DNA of 64,000 nt from Roseivirga sp. (GTDB lineage Bacteria > Bacteroidota > Bacteroidia > Cytophagales > Cyclobacteriaceae): positions 62,001 to 126,000 of the forward strand of contig JAGYIY010000001.1 in the NCBI GenBank assembly GCA_018402485.1. Direction: 5' to 3'. A program made the position numbers and the translations under genes. The notes beneath the pieces were generated by a model, which did no database searches, was not told the DNA's origin, and saw nothing but the letters and a program-made list of their open reading frames with translations. Of the stretch, positions 45,489 to 54,402 are shown one piece after another (the first letter of the stretch is position 1; each line of letters starts with the position of its first letter).

Positions 45489-46064
45489 TTATAACATTAA
45501 TAAATGGGGGAGAATGAAGTGGGTCATAAGTAACCCGCCGATAAAAAAACCGACCACTGCGAGCAGTGAAGCAGGCTGTAGGTTACTCATCCCACTGATG
45601 GCATGGCCACTGGTACAGCCACCGGCATAGCGGGTTCCAAAACCGACCAGAAAACCTCCAAAAACAATAAATATGAGACCTTTCCAACTGAGCAACTCTT
45701 CGAAACTAAAGATTTCTGAAGGCACAAAATTTTTTCCAGGTTCCACCATTCCATAAGCCTCTAAATCAGCAATAGTAGCAGGCGAAATACCTACAGCAGT
45801 ATCTGGTGTTAAAAAATTATAAGCAATAAACCCACCCAGAATAGCCCCCACCGTGAACATTAAATTCCAAGTTTGTTCACGCCAGTCAAAGTCAAATAAA
45901 TCGCAGGACCTTCCTCCTCCCAGCATAGAACAAACATTTCGGAAATTCGAAGACATGCCGAAGGTGTTGCCAAAATAGTATAAGGCAAACATGACAAAGG
46001 CAATTAATGGCCCTGCAACATACCATGGCCAAGGTTGTTGTATAAAATCAATGACATAAGACAT
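45489..46064 (-). CDS. YeeE/YedE family membrane protein, large half
   Basis: 191 residues, about five membrane helices. Cysteines occur in NVCSMLGGGRSCDLFDFDW and in the family signature FGTRYAGGCTSGHAISG. Together with the next gene it should form one sulfur-species transporter, probably for thiosulfate, by analogy to TsuA. A periplasmic loop (SPATIADLEAYGMVEPGKNFV) separates the two helical parts. It is 28 bp downstream of the persulfide dioxygenase-rhodanese gene. Confidence 0.9.
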   Translation of the reverse strand: MSYVIDFIQQPWPWYVAGPLIAFVMFALYYFGNTFGMSSNFRNVCSMLGGGRSCDLFDFDWREQTWNLMFTVGAILGGFIAYNFLTPDTAVGISPATIADLEAYGMVEPGKNFVPSEIFSFEELLSWKGLIFIVFGGFLVGFGTRYAGGCTSGHAISGMSNLQPASLLAVVGFFIGGLLMTHFILPHLLML

Positions 46065-46092
46065 AAGTTTCGTACGTTTTTAACTTTCAAGT

Positions 46093-47499
46093 TTAGAGCT
46101 TGTTAGGGCAAACATAATCTGTTAGAGGTATCCCCAACTTTTTCAATGCATCAGCCCCTCCTTCCACATTGGTCAAGTGCTCAAAGCCCCTACTTTTTAA
46201 AATGGAAGTGAATATAACGGATCGGTATCCCCCGGCACAGTGGACATAATAGTTTTTTTCCTTATCGACCTTACTCATTTCCTCATTGATAAAATCGAGG
46301 GGAGTATTGGTCGCATCTTCCAAATGTTCAGCCAAATATTCTCCGGGTTTTCTTACGTCCAATACCGCAGGCTTTTTCTCTTCAAAAAGCTTTTTAAAAT
46401 CTTCCGCACTGACACTTTCGATGGTATCTATCGGTTTTCCTGCAGCTTTCCAAGCCCCTATACCTCCTTCAAGAAACCCAAGGGTATTGTCATAACCAAC
46501 CCTCGACAAACGAGTAACTACCTGTTCTTCTTTACCCTCATCAGCTAAAAAGATGATGGGTTGCTGCAAGTCTGTAATTAAAGCGCCTACCCAAGGAGCA
46601 AAATTACCATCAATACCTATAAATATCGAATTTGGGATAAATCCTTTCACAAATACTGTTTCGTGTCGCGTATCTAGAACCAAAGCCCCTTCATGATTGG
46701 CCACGGCTTCAAAAGTCTCCACGTCTAACGGAATGTTACCTTTTTTCATGATATTGTCTAGGCTTTCCACGCCCTCTTTGTTCATCATGGCATTCTTAGA
46801 GAAATATTGGGGCGGAGGCAAAATGCCCGTAGTCACTTCCTTAATAAAGTCCTCCTTGCTCATATCGATTCTTAGGGCATAATTAGTCTTTTTCTGATTT
46901 CCTAGCGTATCGGTGGTTTCTGAACTCATGTTCTTGCCACAAGCAGAACCTGCACCGTGCGCTGGGTAAACAATGACATCATCAGGCAATGGCATGATTT
47001 TATTGCGCAGGCTATCGAAAAGCATACCTGCCAAGTCTTCTTTGGTTAAATCGGATTTTACGGCCAAATCGGGACGCCCAACATCCCCAATAAAGAGTGT
47101 ATCTCCACTGAAAATGGCATGCTCTTTCCCTTGTTCATCATACAATAGAAAAGTGGAGCTCTCTTGCGTATGCCCCGGTGTGTGCAATACTTTGATTTTC
47201 ACATCACCCAATTCAAAAACCTCACCGTCTGTAGCTTCGTGAATATCATATGATGTTTTGGCGCCCGGTCCATATACAATGGTGGCTCCGGATTTTCTTG
47301 CCAAATCCACATGTCCGGATACAAAATCTGCATGAAAATGTGTCTCGAATATGTATTTAATAGTAGCTTGATTTTTCTCTGCCAAGGCTAAATAAGGATG
47401 TGTTTCGCGTAAAGGATCGATGATAGCTACTTCTCCTTTGCTCTGAATGTAGTAAGCACCTTGTGCTAAACAACCGGTGTATATCTGCTCAATTTTCAT
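46093..47499 (-). CDS. Persulfide dioxygenase - rhodanese fusion (CstB-like)
   Basis: 468 residues. Residues about 1-250 are an MBL/ETHE1-type domain with the iron ligands in THFHADFVSGH, HTPGHTQESS, FSGDTLFIGDVGRPD and YPAHGAGS. Residues about 265-355 are a rhodanese domain without its Cys (FLADEGKEEQ). Residues about 370-465 are a second rhodanese with the active Cys in VHCAGGYRS. This order (dioxygenase, pseudo-rhodanese, active rhodanese) is that of staphylococcal CstB, which oxidises persulfides and makes thiosulfate. It overlaps the SulP gene by 4 bp. Confidence 0.9.
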   Translation of the reverse strand: MKIEQIYTGCLAQGAYYIQSKGEVAIIDPLRETHPYLALAEKNQATIKYIFETHFHADFVSGHVDLARKSGATIVYGPGAKTSYDIHEATDGEVFELGDVKIKVLHTPGHTQESSTFLLYDEQGKEHAIFSGDTLFIGDVGRPDLAVKSDLTKEDLAGMLFDSLRNKIMPLPDDVIVYPAHGAGSACGKNMSSETTDTLGNQKKTNYALRIDMSKEDFIKEVTTGILPPPQYFSKNAMMNKEGVESLDNIMKKGNIPLDVETFEAVANHEGALVLDTRHETVFVKGFIPNSIFIGIDGNFAPWVGALITDLQQPIIFLADEGKEEQVVTRLSRVGYDNTLGFLEGGIGAWKAAGKPIDTIESVSAEDFKKLFEEKKPAVLDVRKPGEYLAEHLEDATNTPLDFINEEMSKVDKEKNYYVHCAGGYRSVIFTSILKSRGFEHLTNVEGGADALKKLGIPLTDYVCPNKL

Positions 47500-49232
47500 A
47501 AGTCATTACTTTTATCAAGGTTGTGCTGAACAGCGAGTTCAGCATTTTTATTTTCAAAATTTTCTGAAGTGCAAAAATTTACTGCATCTTCAGTGGTCAG
47601 GAAAAACACCTGCTCCTTTCCGAGATTGATCAAATGGTTTCTAGCCATGGCATCACGGACAGGACCTATGACCTCCGCAAATAGCAATTGAATGTTTTTT
47701 TCAGCCAAACTTTGCATTAAATCTCGTAAGCCCAGAACGCCCGTAGCATCCATATAGGCCACTGATGCGGCATTGCAAATCACATGTGTCAATTCTCCCT
47801 CACGCTGATTTACCTCTGTTAAAATTTTCTCTTTAATGGTCTGAATATTCACAAAAGCAAAAGGCGCGTCTATTCTAACAATCAAAAGGTGTCTCCAGGT
47901 TTCAACCGCTTGAAATCTTTTAACGTTTCGAAACTCTGTCATGCCTTTCACCCGGCCCAAAACCGCCATGTGAGGATTAGCAGCGCGAAAAAGGAGTATT
48001 AAAATTGATAGTACAATACCGGAAACAATTCCTTCCACCATTCCCCACTGCAAAGTAGTCACTAAAGTGGCAAGCCATAAAGCAAATTCAACTTTATAGG
48101 TGCGCCACAATTCTCGGGCATACTTAAAATCGATCAAGCTGACCACGGCAGACATGATAATGGCTGCCAGCACGGCATAGGGCAAATGATAAAAAACAGG
48201 GGTTAAAAAAAGCAAAGTCAAGGCCACCAAAGCTGCACTTATGAACATGGCTAGAGGGGTTTTTGCTCCGGCATCATGGTTCACCGCAGATCGTGAGAAT
48301 CCACCTGTAACGGGATAACCTTGAAAGAAGGAACCCACCACATTGGCCAAACCCAAAGCCATCATTTCTTGATTCGGACGCACTTTATGATCTCTGCATT
48401 TCGCTTCTAATGCCTTGGCTACCGAATAGGCCTCCATAAAGGCCACCACCGCGATGGTCATGGCTAAAGGCAGTAGTTTTTGAAGCATTTCCCACGAAAA
48501 ATCGGGTACGATAAAAGCAGGCAAACCTGCCGGAATTTCTTTTACAATACTTACCCCACTTGCTTCAAGATCAAGGGATTTGACGAGGAGAATGCCTAAT
48601 ACCACCACCAATAAGGCTCCCGGTATCTTTTTATTGATCTTTTTGACTGATTTCATAACAAGAAAAGCTCCAAGGGCCAGAAGCACCGACAGTACATGCG
48701 TCTCACTGATTTGGTCAACAATCTGTGTCAATAATTGAGACATTTGTGCCCCTTTGTTAATGGGAACGTTTAAAACATACTTCAATTGATTGACCCCAAT
48801 GATAAGTGCTGCTGCTGAGGTAAAGCCGCTGATCACCGGTCGAGAAAGCAGGTGCGTGATAAATCCCATCCGCAAGATGCCCAAGAGCAATTGCGCTAGC
48901 CCCATAAAAAGCGCCAACAGAATGGCATACGTCAAGTAAGCTTCCGTACCCTCCACCGCCAATACCGAAACTCCGGTAGCCACCAATAGCGAATCCATGG
49001 CCACAGGCCCTACCGAAAGCTGACGGGAAGTACCAAAAATGGCATAGATCAGTTGTGGCACCAAAGAAGCATACAAGCCATAAACAGGAGGCAAGCCAGC
49101 AATTAAGGCATATGCCATACCCTGAGGTATCAAGAGTACGCCAACCGTGAGGCCTGCATATAGATCGCCCTGAAGTTGTGACTTCTTATATTGAGGCAAC
49201 CAGTCGAGTATGGGCAAAAATGATTTGATCAC
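47496..49232 (-). CDS. SulP family anion permease with STAS domain
   Basis: 578 residues from a GTG at 49232. Residues about 20-420 contain the membrane domain with the SulP signature GDLYAGLTVGVLLIPQGMAYALIAGLPPVYGLYASL-like stretch, FGTSRQLSVGPVAMDSLLV and PVTGGFSRSAVN. Residues about 440-555 form a cytoplasmic STAS domain (VICNAASVAYMDATGVLGL). Such permeases carry sulfate, bicarbonate or chloride; the sulfur neighbours favour sulfate or a related anion, exported or imported. It heads the sulfur operon and has a good promoter. Confidence 0.92.
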   Translation of the reverse strand: MIKSFLPILDWLPQYKKSQLQGDLYAGLTVGVLLIPQGMAYALIAGLPPVYGLYASLVPQLIYAIFGTSRQLSVGPVAMDSLLVATGVSVLAVEGTEAYLTYAILLALFMGLAQLLLGILRMGFITHLLSRPVISGFTSAAALIIGVNQLKYVLNVPINKGAQMSQLLTQIVDQISETHVLSVLLALGAFLVMKSVKKINKKIPGALLVVVLGILLVKSLDLEASGVSIVKEIPAGLPAFIVPDFSWEMLQKLLPLAMTIAVVAFMEAYSVAKALEAKCRDHKVRPNQEMMALGLANVVGSFFQGYPVTGGFSRSAVNHDAGAKTPLAMFISAALVALTLLFLTPVFYHLPYAVLAAIIMSAVVSLIDFKYARELWRTYKVEFALWLATLVTTLQWGMVEGIVSGIVLSILILLFRAANPHMAVLGRVKGMTEFRNVKRFQAVETWRHLLIVRIDAPFAFVNIQTIKEKILTEVNQREGELTHVICNAASVAYMDATGVLGLRDLMQSLAEKNIQLLFAEVIGPVRDAMARNHLINLGKEQVFFLTTEDAVNFCTSENFENKNAELAVQHNLDKSNDL

Positions 49233-49251
49233 AAACGCTTTGTTTTGCTAA

Positions 49252-49281
49252 CAAAAGTAAGGGTTTATTTGGTCTCTCAAA
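49252..49281 (-). promoter_or_regulatory. Promoter of the sulfur operon
   Basis: The minus strand has TTTG (complement of 49278-49281), 18 bases, then TACTTTTG (complement of 49252-49259). Both match the Bacteroidota consensus. Transcription is predicted near 49245, about 13 bases before the GTG start of the permease. Confidence 0.65.
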
Positions 49282-49352
49282 TGTGTTCAAAATAAAGGCT
49301 TACACTGAAATACTATGCTTTTAAGGGTATACACTATCCCGAAAAAAAACCT

Positions 49353-50549
49353 TTACGACAATACCCCCAATTCCTTACCCACTTCGATAAAGGCAGTAAT
49401 GGCTTGGTCTAGGTGCAATTTTTCATGCGCTGCGGAAATTTGCACGCGAATGCGGGCTTGGCCTTTTGGTACCACTGGATAGAAAAAGCCTATCACATAA
49501 ATGCCTTTATCCAGTAAAGCATCGGCCATTTTTTGCGCCAATGGGGCATCGTACAACATCACGGGCACAATGGCATGCTCTCCCGGCTTGATGTCAAATC
49601 CGGCTTCCGTCATTTGGGTTCGGAAATATTGGGTATTGGACTCCAAACGGTCTCTCAATTCTGTGGTTTCAGTGAGCATGTCCATTACTGCTATGGAGGC
49701 GCCTACAATAGAAGGCGCTAGGGTATTGGAAAATAAATAAGGCCTGGAACGTTGTCGCAATAATTCGATGACTTCTTTTTTAGCCGAGGTAAAACCGCCA
49801 CTGGCACCTCCCAAGGCCTTGCCAAGTGTGCCGGTTATGATATCGACCCGATTCATGCAATTACAATGTTCGTGCACACCGCGTCCTGTTTTACCCATAA
49901 ATCCGGTAGAATGGCATTCATCGGTCATGACCAAGGCCTTATATTTATCTGCCAAATCACAAATTTTATCTAGCTGGGCTATGGTGCCATCCATAGAGAA
50001 AACGCCATCAGTAACAATAATTTTTTGTTTAGCTCCTTTAGCATCTGCCTCTTGTAGCTGCTTTTCCAGATCCCCCATATCGTTGTGTTGATAGCGAAAG
50101 CGCATAGCCTTGCACAACCTAACCCCATCAATGATTGAGGCATGATTGAGGGCATCGGAAATGATGGCATCCTCTGGGCCAAATAGTGGTTCAAATACGC
50201 CACCATTGGCATCGAAAGCCGCAGCGTAGAGGATGGTATCTTCCATTCCCAAAAACTCAGAAAGCTTATGCTCCAAGGTTTTGTGAATATCTTGTGTGCC
50301 ACAAATAAAACGAACTGAAGACATGCCGTAGCCATGGGTGTCGATGGCGGCTTTGGCGGCTTCTACCACTTTGGGATGTGAGGAAAGACCTAAATAGTTA
50401 TTCGCACAAAAATTGATGACCTCCTTACCTTCGGTTGTCTTGATGTCTGCTCCTTGTGGGGTGGTAATGACACGCTCCTTTTTGAATAAGCCTGCCGCTT
50501 TGATGTCTTCTATTTCTTTTTCGAGATGTGGTTTTAAAGTATCGTACAT
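49353..50549 (-). CDS. kbl: Glycine C-acetyltransferase (2-amino-3-ketobutyrate CoA ligase)
   Basis: 398 residues, PLP enzyme; splits 2-amino-3-oxobutyrate with CoA to glycine and acetyl-CoA, the second step of threonine breakdown. Landmarks are [63 protein letters not shown] and the PLP lysine in [14 protein letters not shown]. Threonine dehydrogenase lies nearby in the opposite direction. The length and motifs are standard. Confidence 0.95.
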   Translation of the reverse strand: MYDTLKPHLEKEIEDIKAAGLFKKERVITTPQGADIKTTEGKEVINFCANNYLGLSSHPKVVEAAKAAIDTHGYGMSSVRFICGTQDIHKTLEHKLSEFLGMEDTILYAAAFDANGGVFEPLFGPEDAIISDALNHASIIDGVRLCKAMRFRYQHNDMGDLEKQLQEADAKGAKQKIIVTDGVFSMDGTIAQLDKICDLADKYKALVMTDECHSTGFMGKTGRGVHEHCNCMNRVDIITGTLGKALGGASGGFTSAKKEVIELLRQRSRPYLFSNTLAPSIVGASIAVMDMLTETTELRDRLESNTQYFRTQMTEAGFDIKPGEHAIVPVMLYDAPLAQKMADALLDKGIYVIGFFYPVVPKGQARIRVQISAAHEKLHLDQAITAFIEVGKELGVLS

Positions 50550-50550
50550 G

Positions 50551-50805
50551 TTATTTTCTTTTGGGTTGAATCATTTTAGGTTTCGGCATAGCTTTTTTTA
50601 CTTTGGGAGCCTCTTCTTCCTTGGCTAAAGGAAATTCACGTCTGACTTGATTGATCAAGAAAAGCTTTTGTGCAGTAAAACTGTTCGGATGCACTTGGTC
50701 AAAGAGTTTTTTCCATCGTACATATTCTTCCTGACGTTGATTCGCGAAGCCCCCGGGGTCGATCTTCTTTTGTTGCAAAAATGTTTTAAAGTCCATCTCC
50801 TCCAT
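50551..50805 (-). CDS. Small hypothetical protein between kbl and tdh
   Basis: 84 residues, unrecognised. Helical N-terminal half ([40 protein letters not shown]) and a Lys/Pro-rich basic tail ([17 protein letters not shown]). No membrane segment or signal. Its stop is 1 bp from the kbl start, so it is co-transcribed with kbl. An ATG at 50796 is an alternative start. The amino-acid composition and a -7 box right before the ATG support a real gene. Confidence 0.7.
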   Translation of the reverse strand: MEEMDFKTFLQQKKIDPGGFANQRQEEYVRWKKLFDQVHPNSFTAQKLFLINQVRREFPLAKEEEAPKVKKAMPKPKMIQPKRK

Positions 50806-50809
50806 ACCG

Positions 50810-50817
50810 CAAATATA
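50810..50817 (-). promoter_or_regulatory. -7 element directly before the small protein-kbl operon
   Basis: TATATTTG on the minus strand ends 4 bases before the ATG at 50805. Transcription would start at about the ATG, giving a leaderless mRNA, or the ATG at 50796 is used. No TTG at -33 is seen. Confidence 0.4.
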
Positions 50818-50904
50818 AAGAATGTGTTTTCATTCACCTTTGATCGTGCAAACGTTTTACATCTTCTTTTCATTCCGTAATTTCGCCAGCCTAAACAAGA
50901 GCAC

Positions 50905-51846
50905 ATGGAGAAAATATTAGTGATTGGTGCCGGTGGCCAATTAGGCACGGAGCTCACCTCAGCCCTAGGTGAATTATTTAGCAATGAAAATGTCATTGCC
51001 TCAGATATTTCGAAGCAAAACCCGGCATTGGCCGACTTTTCTTTTCAACAGTTGGACGTGATGGATGCCAAAGCTTTGGCAGAAGTGGTAGAAAGCAACC
51101 AAATCACACAGATTTATCATTTAGCGGCCATACTGTCTGCCAAAGGAGAGGCTAACCCCCAGCAGGCTTGGCATTTGAATATGACCAGTTTACTAAATGT
51201 GCTTGAACTGGCAAGGGTAAAGCAGCTTAGAAAAGTATATTGGCCAAGTTCTATTGCTGTTTTTGGTCCTTCTACACCTGCTGATAATACCCTGCAAGAC
51301 ACCGTCATGGATCCGAATACCATTTACGGCATCAGCAAACAAGCAGGCGAAAGATGGTGTGCTTATTATCATACTAAGTATGGTGTTGATGTACGCAGTT
51401 TGCGTTATCCGGGTCTGATTGGTTACAAATCTTTACCTGGTGGGGGAACAACGGATTATGCGGTAGAAATCTTCCACAAGGTGTTGAAGAAGGAAGACTT
51501 TACCTGTTTTCTTTCTGAAAACACAGCCTTACCCATGATGTATATGCCCGATGCTATTAAAGCTACTTTAAACCTGATGCAGGCACCGGAAGAAAAAATC
51601 TCTGTCCGTTCGAGCTACAATGTGGCGGGGTTTTCATTCACCCCAAAAGAATTGGTCGCCTCCATTCAAAAATTTCATCCCGACCTAAAAGTCGATTATG
51701 CACCCGATTTCAGACAGCAAATTGCAGATTCATGGCCCAATAGCATCAATGATGATCAGGCGAAAAAAGACTGGAACTGGCAACCTGATTTCACCTTAGA
51801 TACCATGACCCAAGACATACTAGAAAACCTTCCTGATTACATGTAA
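50905..51846 (+). CDS. L-threonine 3-dehydrogenase, extended SDR type
   Basis: 313 residues; oxidises threonine to 2-amino-3-oxobutyrate with NAD. Extended SDR/epimerase fold: cofactor motif ILVIGAGGQLGTEL, IYHLAAILSAKGE, Tyr-x-x-x-Lys in YGISKQAGERWC, and the block SLRYPGLIGYKSLPGGGTTDYAVE, which is characteristic of SDR-type threonine dehydrogenases. The divergent kbl operon supports this role. A general NAD-dependent epimerase is the less likely alternative. Confidence 0.88.
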   Translation: MEKILVIGAGGQLGTELTSALGELFSNENVIASDISKQNPALADFSFQQLDVMDAKALAEVVESNQITQIYHLAAILSAKGEANPQQAWHLNMTSLLNVLELARVKQLRKVYWPSSIAVFGPSTPADNTLQDTVMDPNTIYGISKQAGERWCAYYHTKYGVDVRSLRYPGLIGYKSLPGGGTTDYAVEIFHKVLKKEDFTCFLSENTALPMMYMPDAIKATLNLMQAPEEKISVRSSYNVAGFSFTPKELVASIQKFHPDLKVDYAPDFRQQIADSWPNSINDDQAKKDWNWQPDFTLDTMTQDILENLPDYM

Positions 51847-51885
51847 AAAAAGGAGAAGGCTCTTTTCTTAAAACCCTCTCCTTTT
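51845..51885. terminator. Bidirectional terminator between tdh and isocitrate dehydrogenase
   Basis: AAAAGGAGAAGG (51848-51859) pairs with CCCTCTCCTTTT (51874-51885) with one mismatch. A run precedes and T run ends the stem, so it can stop transcripts from both convergent genes. Confidence 0.8.
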
Positions 51886-51907
51886 CGAATGATTTGGATA
51901 TAAATTT

Positions 51908-53359
51908 CTACTCTCCTTGACTTAAAGAATAACCTCTTTCACCATCGAAATGGTACAGATGCTCTGTTTTGATAAAGTCAAAACCGGCTGCTTGTACGGA
52001 GGCTAACAAATCAAGTACGTCCTGATTTTGAAGTATTTTACCTTCCGGATTAACAAAACGACACCTCCAATGATCTGTTTTGAAAGTTTCTTTCATCCCG
52101 CCTGGGAAAACAAGCACTCCACGGTTGGAGATTAATTTCAACTTCAATTTTTTAGTAGAAGCATCGTTGAGTAAACGGTCTCCAATTTCATTGGGATCTC
52201 TGTCTGTTCCCCTCCAATCAATGAACACATCTACACCCACCAATTCTTTTTTCATGGGTGGTTTTTCCTTCACATCAACTTTAATAGACACCTCACTGTT
52301 GTACTTCACCGGTTTCAGTTTGTTCGGCATTTGCCCCATGCGCTCAATGATGGCATCGGCAAAAGCTTTGGTGCCCACTTTCTCCTTACTGCGTTGTGCC
52401 CTGTAAATGTCTGCTGTATGAATCCCATCTTCCAACGTCTTGAGCCATGCATTTTGAATCAGTTCCGCTTTATCGGCTTTCCCCAATTGTACAAGCATCA
52501 TGCAAGCCCCATTCAATAAGCCAGAAGGATTGGCGATGTCTTGCCCTGCTATGTCAGGAGCAGAACCATGAATGGCTTCAAACATGGAATGGTTCATACC
52601 AATATTGGCAGAACCCGCCATACCTACAGAGCCGGCTACCTCAGCGGCTATATCAGAAATGACATCGCCATACAAGTTCAATGTCACTACCACATCCAAA
52701 GACTCCGGACGCGCGGCTACAACAGCCGAACCAATGTCAATGATCCAGTGATCTGATTCAATGTCCGGGTATTCCTTTGCCACTTCATTAAAAACCCGAT
52801 GAAAAAGTCCATCGGTATGCTTCATGATATTGTCTTTGGTCATGCATGTTACCTTTTTCCTGCCGTATGCTCTAGCATATTCGAAAGCATAACGGACAAT
52901 CTTTTCAGATCCAGGTTCTGAGATCAGCTTGAGGGTCTGCACTACTTCACTGGTTTGCTGATGTTCAATACCCGCATATAAATCTTCTTCATTTTCACGA
53001 ATGATTACCAGGTCCATATGGGGGAAAAAGGAAGGCACATACGGGGGGTAGGCACGAAAGGGGCGAACATTAGAGAACAAACCCAATGATTTTCTAATGG
53101 TTACATTCAAACTTTTATACCCACCACCTTGAGGCGTGGTGATTGGAGCTTTCAGCAGAACACCATTGTTTCGCAGGGTTTCCCAAGAATCAGGACTTAT
53201 ACCTGATTTGTGACCTGCCTCATACACTTTTTCGCCAATTTCTATGGTGTCGTAGCTGAGTCCTACCTCTGCTGCATCCATAATACGTAAGGTAGCATCC
53301 ATGATTTCGGGACCAATACCGTCACCATGAGCAACCGTTATTCTATTCGTTTTTTTCAT
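51908..53359 (-). CDS. icd: Isocitrate dehydrogenase (Thermus-type, with C-terminal domain)
   Basis: 483 residues from the ATG at 53359; upstream in-frame ATGs lie before the predicted promoter. Oxidative decarboxylation of isocitrate in the TCA cycle. Landmarks are VAHGDGIGPEIMDATLRI, ITTPQGGGYKSLNVTIRKSLGLF, IIRENEEDLYAGIEH, the metal-binding LNLYGDVISDIAAEVAGSVG and EAIHGSAPDIAGQDIANP. The roughly 140-residue C-terminal extension (GVDVFIDWRGTDRDPNEIGDRL on) matches the form known from Thermus. NAD or NADP preference cannot be told. Divergent from an enoyl-CoA hydratase. Confidence 0.92.
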   Translation of the reverse strand: MKKTNRITVAHGDGIGPEIMDATLRIMDAAEVGLSYDTIEIGEKVYEAGHKSGISPDSWETLRNNGVLLKAPITTPQGGGYKSLNVTIRKSLGLFSNVRPFRAYPPYVPSFFPHMDLVIIRENEEDLYAGIEHQQTSEVVQTLKLISEPGSEKIVRYAFEYARAYGRKKVTCMTKDNIMKHTDGLFHRVFNEVAKEYPDIESDHWIIDIGSAVVAARPESLDVVVTLNLYGDVISDIAAEVAGSVGMAGSANIGMNHSMFEAIHGSAPDIAGQDIANPSGLLNGACMMLVQLGKADKAELIQNAWLKTLEDGIHTADIYRAQRSKEKVGTKAFADAIIERMGQMPNKLKPVKYNSEVSIKVDVKEKPPMKKELVGVDVFIDWRGTDRDPNEIGDRLLNDASTKKLKLKLISNRGVLVFPGGMKETFKTDHWRCRFVNPEGKILQNQDVLDLLASVQAAGFDFIKTEHLYHFDGERGYSLSQGE

Positions 53360-53384
53360 AAAAGTAATTGAATGTTTGGGCTTA

Positions 53385-53413
53385 CAAAGGTAAGAGCTAA
53401 GGGCTTTAATCAA
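53385..53413 (-). promoter_or_regulatory. Promoter of isocitrate dehydrogenase
   Basis: The minus strand has TTG (complement of 53411-53413), 18 bases, then TACCTTTG (complement of 53385-53392). The predicted leader is about 20 bases and confirms the start codon at 53359. Confidence 0.65.
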
Positions 53414-53520
53414 GAACATTTTATCAAATTCTGTGTAGTGGTTGAATTGATTGGTTGGAAGGCTTTTGAAGGAAAAGTTTAAATAATTGTCTACAATTTC
53501 GAGTTTCCTATCCTTCCTCT

Positions 53521-53528
53521 TATCTTTG
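53521..53528 (+). promoter_or_regulatory. -7 promoter element of the enoyl-CoA hydratase gene
   Basis: TATCTTTG, an exact TAnnTTTG, lies 19 bp before the ATG at 53547. The -33 region has TTC in place of TTG. It rules out the in-frame start at 53487. Confidence 0.5.
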
Positions 53529-53546
53529 AGTTTACTTTCTATAACT

Positions 53547-54332
53547 ATGAGCGAGTACAAAAATCTAATTTTCGAGAATAAGGAGGGGGTAGTTCATCTG
53601 AGCATAAATCGTCCTGACAAACTCAATGCGCTGAATATTGAGACCATCGAAGAATTAAAACTGGCTTTTGAGGAAGTCCAAGATAACCCAGAGATTAAGG
53701 CTGTCATTCTAATGGGTGAAGGAGAAAAAGCCTTTGTTGCAGGAGCAGACATCTATGAAATCAGTGAATTGAATGAAATGAACGCGCGTAAATTTTCTGA
53801 AAACGGTCAGGAAGTTTTTGCGATCATAGAAAACTGCCAAAAACCCGTGATTGGTATTATTCATGGTTTTGCTTTGGGAGGAGGCTGCGAATTGGCCATG
53901 GCCTGTCACATAAGAATCATAACAGATCAAGCCAAATTTGGCCAGCCTGAGGTGAATCTTGGCATCATTCCAGGTTATGGCGGAACACAAAGATTAACAC
54001 AACTTGTGGGCAAGGCTAAGGCCATGGAATTGTGCATGACGGGTGACATGCTGAGCGCTTTAGATGCATTAAAGCTTGGATTGGCCAACTACAAAGTTGC
54101 CAACAAAGAAGAAGCCTTAGCGAAAGTAGAAGAACTGCTTCAGAAAATTTTATCGAAAGCCCCTGTTGCCATTGGTTTAGTTATTGACTGTGTAAATGCA
54201 GCTACTAATGAGCAAGAAAATGGCTACCAAACAGAAGCCAACGGCTTTGCTGCATGCACAAAAACAGAGGACTTTAAAGAAGGCACTCAGGCCTTTCTTC
54301 AAAAAAGAAAAGCCAACTTTAAGGGTGTTTAA
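53547..54332 (+). CDS. Enoyl-CoA hydratase/isomerase family protein
   Basis: 261 residues of the crotonase fold. Landmarks are LSINRPDKLNALNIETIEEL, the oxyanion-hole segments AFVAGADIYEI and HGFALGGGCELAMACH, and the catalytic Glu region PEVNLGIIPGYGGTQRL. The two Glu residues of true hydratases are present (in GGGCELAM and QPEVNLG), so hydration of 2-enoyl-CoA or 3-hydroxybutyryl/crotonyl-CoA is likely. Fits with the acyl-CoA ligase and etfAB in beta-oxidation. Confidence 0.9.
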   Translation: MSEYKNLIFENKEGVVHLSINRPDKLNALNIETIEELKLAFEEVQDNPEIKAVILMGEGEKAFVAGADIYEISELNEMNARKFSENGQEVFAIIENCQKPVIGIIHGFALGGGCELAMACHIRIITDQAKFGQPEVNLGIIPGYGGTQRLTQLVGKAKAMELCMTGDMLSALDALKLGLANYKVANKEEALAKVEELLQKILSKAPVAIGLVIDCVNAATNEQENGYQTEANGFAACTKTEDFKEGTQAFLQKRKANFKGV

Positions 54333-54346
54333 CCTAAACCAATATG

Positions 54347-54381
54347 CACTCCCCAATAGGGAAGTGTTTGCTGTAAGCAAA
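54347..54381. repeat. Two tandem hairpins between hydratase and flippase genes
   Basis: CACTCCCC-AATA-GGGAAGTG (54347-54366, one mismatch) is directly followed by TTTGCT-GTA-AGCAAA (54367-54381, perfect). No T run follows. They may be an mRNA stability or termination element, or operators for the flippase operon. Confidence 0.45.
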
Positions 54382-54402
54382 TAACAGCCCACTCTTTGAA
54401 AC

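Noticed and set aside
53360-53560. 67-residue N-terminal extension of isocitrate dehydrogenase
   Set aside because: It would start upstream of the predicted promoter and overlap the divergent gene; the family begins at MKKTNRITVAHGDGIG.
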